A DNA stretch of 32,994 nucleotides, from the NCBI GenBank assembly GCA_944350335.1, contig CALVOQ010000005.1:1-32994 (forward strand), given 5' to 3'. A program made the translations under genes and the position numbers. The notes beneath the pieces are model-generated. The model ran no database searches. It was not told the origin of the DNA and saw only the letters and a list, made by a program, of their open reading frames with translations. Positions 31,719 to 32,994 of this stretch are shown one piece after another. The stretch comes from an uncultured Bacilli bacterium (GTDB lineage Bacteria; Bacillota_I; Bacilli_A; RF39; UBA660). Position 1 is the stretch's first letter. Each line of letters begins with the position of its first letter.

Positions 31719-32994
31719 AAAATGAAAATTATGGAGTAGAATCTATTCAAGTTTTAGAAGGGCTTGAAGCTGTTAGAAAAAGACCAGGTATGTATATTGG
31801 TTCAACTGGGGAAAGGGGCTTACATCACTTGGTATGGGAAATTGTTGATAATTCTGTTGATGAAGCTTTAGCTGGATTTTGTGATGATATTGAAATTATA
31901 ATTAATACTGACGAGTCTGTTACAGTAAAAGATGATGGTAGAGGTATACCAACTGGAATTCATCCAAAAACAGGAATTTCTACAGTTGAAACAATTTTTA
32001 CTGTATTACATGCTGGTGGTAAGTTTGGTGGAGGCGGATATAAAGTAAGTGGTGGTCTTCACGGAGTAGGTGCAAGTGTAGTTAATGCTTTGAGTGAGTG
32101 GTTAGAAGTTAAAATATATCAAAATGAAAATGTTTATTATCAAAGGTATGAAAATGGAGGACATTCTGTTAATCCATTGGAAGTTATTGAAAAATGTGAT
32201 AAAAATAGAACTGGTACTGTAGTTACTTTTAAACCTGACCCTAATATTTTTAAGGAAACAATAATTTTTGATTATGATGTTTTAAAGACACGCGCTAGAG
32301 AATTAGCATTTTTAAATAAGGGTTTAAGAATTAAATTAATAGATTTAAGAAGTGATAAAAGCGCAGAATTTCTTTATAATGGTGGTATTATTGAATATGT
32401 AAAAATGTTAAATGAAAATAAAAAACCAATCCATGATACTATTGTTTATATTGAAAATACGGAAAATGATATTGAAATGGAAATAGCATTTCAATATAAT
32501 GAAGGATATTCTTCAAATATTTATTCTTTTACAAATAATATTAATACTTTTGAAGGTGGTACTCATGAAGATGGTGTTAAAATGGCACTATCAAGGGTAA
32601 TAAATAATTATGCAAGAAAAAGTAATATACTAAAAGAAAAAGATGAGGCTTTATCTATTGATGATGTACGTGAAGGAATTACTATGATTATTTCATGTAA
32701 ACATCCAGATCCTCAATTTGAAGGTCAAACTAAAACAAAACTTGGAAATGTTGAAGTGAAAAAAATTGCTTCTAATATATTTGGTAATGGTTTGGAAAAA
32801 TTTTTATTAGAAAATCCTAATGAAGCAAAAATTATTATAGAAAAAGCATTATTAGCTAGTAGGGCTAGAATGGCTGCAAAGAAGGCAAGAGAGCTAACTA
32901 GAAGAAAAAGTGATTTAGATGTTGTTAATTTTGGAGGAAAACTTGTTGATTGTAAGGAAAAAGATCCGTCAGTCTGCGAAATTTTTTTGGTCGA
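31715..32994 (+). CDS. gyrB: DNA gyrase subunit B, 3' end outside the window
   Basis: GyrB is the ATPase subunit of gyrase, which introduces negative supercoils. About 426 codons are present; the usual length is near 640, so the gene is cut by the window edge and not broken. Seen are the GHKL ATPase motifs [65 protein letters not shown], the transducer domain with [16 protein letters not shown], and [15 protein letters not shown]. The window ends at EIFLV, just before the expected Toprim motif EGDSAGG. GGTGG is 5 bases before the ATG, inside recF. Confidence 0.98.
   Translation, partial: MKNENYGVESIQVLEGLEAVRKRPGMYIGSTGERGLHHLVWEIVDNSVDEALAGFCDDIEIIINTDESVTVKDDGRGIPTGIHPKTGISTVETIFTVLHAGGKFGGGGYKVSGGLHGVGASVVNALSEWLEVKIYQNENVYYQRYENGGHSVNPLEVIEKCDKNRTGTVVTFKPDPNIFKETIIFDYDVLKTRARELAFLNKGLRIKLIDLRSDKSAEFLYNGGIIEYVKMLNENKKPIHDTIVYIENTENDIEMEIAFQYNEGYSSNIYSFTNNINTFEGGTHEDGVKMALSRVINNYARKSNILKEKDEALSIDDVREGITMIISCKHPDPQFEGQTKTKLGNVEVKKIASNIFGNGLEKFLLENPNEAKIIIEKALLASRARMAAKKARELTRRKSDLDVVNFGGKLVDCKEKDPSVCEIFLV

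Noticed and set aside
1-32994. Mycoplasma-type genetic code, suggested by the very low GC.
   Set aside because: Tryptophans in conserved positions are TGG and several genes end in TGA.
1-32994. CRISPR arrays, tRNA or rRNA genes, insertion sequences, prophage.
   Set aside because: No regularly spaced repeats, no cloverleaf or rRNA segments recognised, no transposase or integrase coding.

Overview
This window is the replication-origin region of a very AT-rich, low-GC Gram-positive chromosome. The evidence is gene content and order: rpmH, rnpA, yidC, jag, mnmE, mnmG, rsmG and noc on the left of the origin, and dnaA, dnaN, recF and gyrB on the right. ComK, the RNA polymerase delta subunit, Noc and long-form HPF point to the class Bacilli. 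SpoIIR, SpoIID, SpoIIQ, SpoIIID, SpoIIIJ/YidC and Jag point to an endospore former. The code looks standard: TGG encodes Trp and TGA is used as a stop (rnpA, recF, comK, mnmG). A compact, uncultured gut-type Bacilli lineage is a plausible source, but the species cannot be named from the sequence. No tRNA, rRNA, CRISPR array, insertion sequence or prophage was seen.

Layout. Bases 1-3383 (minus strand): secA, hpf and a cold-shock gene. Bases 3580-6679: a complete Agr-type quorum-sensing cassette, with agrB-agrD on plus and agrA-agrC on minus, convergent. Bases 6768-13500 (minus): spoIIID, spoIIQ, spoIID, rpiB, rpmE, a degenerate SGNH-fold protein, murA, fba, mntP and spoIIR. Bases 13549-15820 (minus): prmC, prfA and rpoE. 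Bases 15979-17934 (plus): a class A penicillin-binding protein. Bases 17960-26969 (minus): noc, rsmG, mnmG, mnmE, a radical-SAM gene, jag, yidC, rnpA and rpmH. Bases 26970-27358: origin region. Bases 27359-32994 (plus): dnaA, dnaN, comK, recF and gyrB, the last cut by the window edge.

Almost every gene is transcribed away from the origin; only the PBP gene and agrBD face the replication fork. The left arm resembles a strongly shortened version of the Bacillus subtilis rpoE-to-secA region: the order is broadly kept with many genes missing.

How it works together. The origin genes handle initiation, clamp loading, repair and supercoiling. RnpA, YidC and Jag serve RNA processing and membrane insertion. 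MnmE, MnmG and RsmG modify tRNA and rRNA. SpoIIR, SpoIIQ, SpoIID and SpoIIID are stage II-III sporulation functions, with spoIIR close to the origin as in B. subtilis. The least expected items are: a ComK-family regulator between dnaN and recF that lacks the C-terminal region used by MecA; an Agr system whose predicted peptide has serine but no cysteine; a near-perfect Noc-binding palindrome upstream of mnmE, not far from a Noc-type gene without the usual membrane-targeting N-terminus; a radical-SAM gene set into the normally fixed jag-mnmE junction; a shortened ribosomal protein L34; an SGNH protein missing its catalytic residues; and several stop codons embedded in terminator hairpins.
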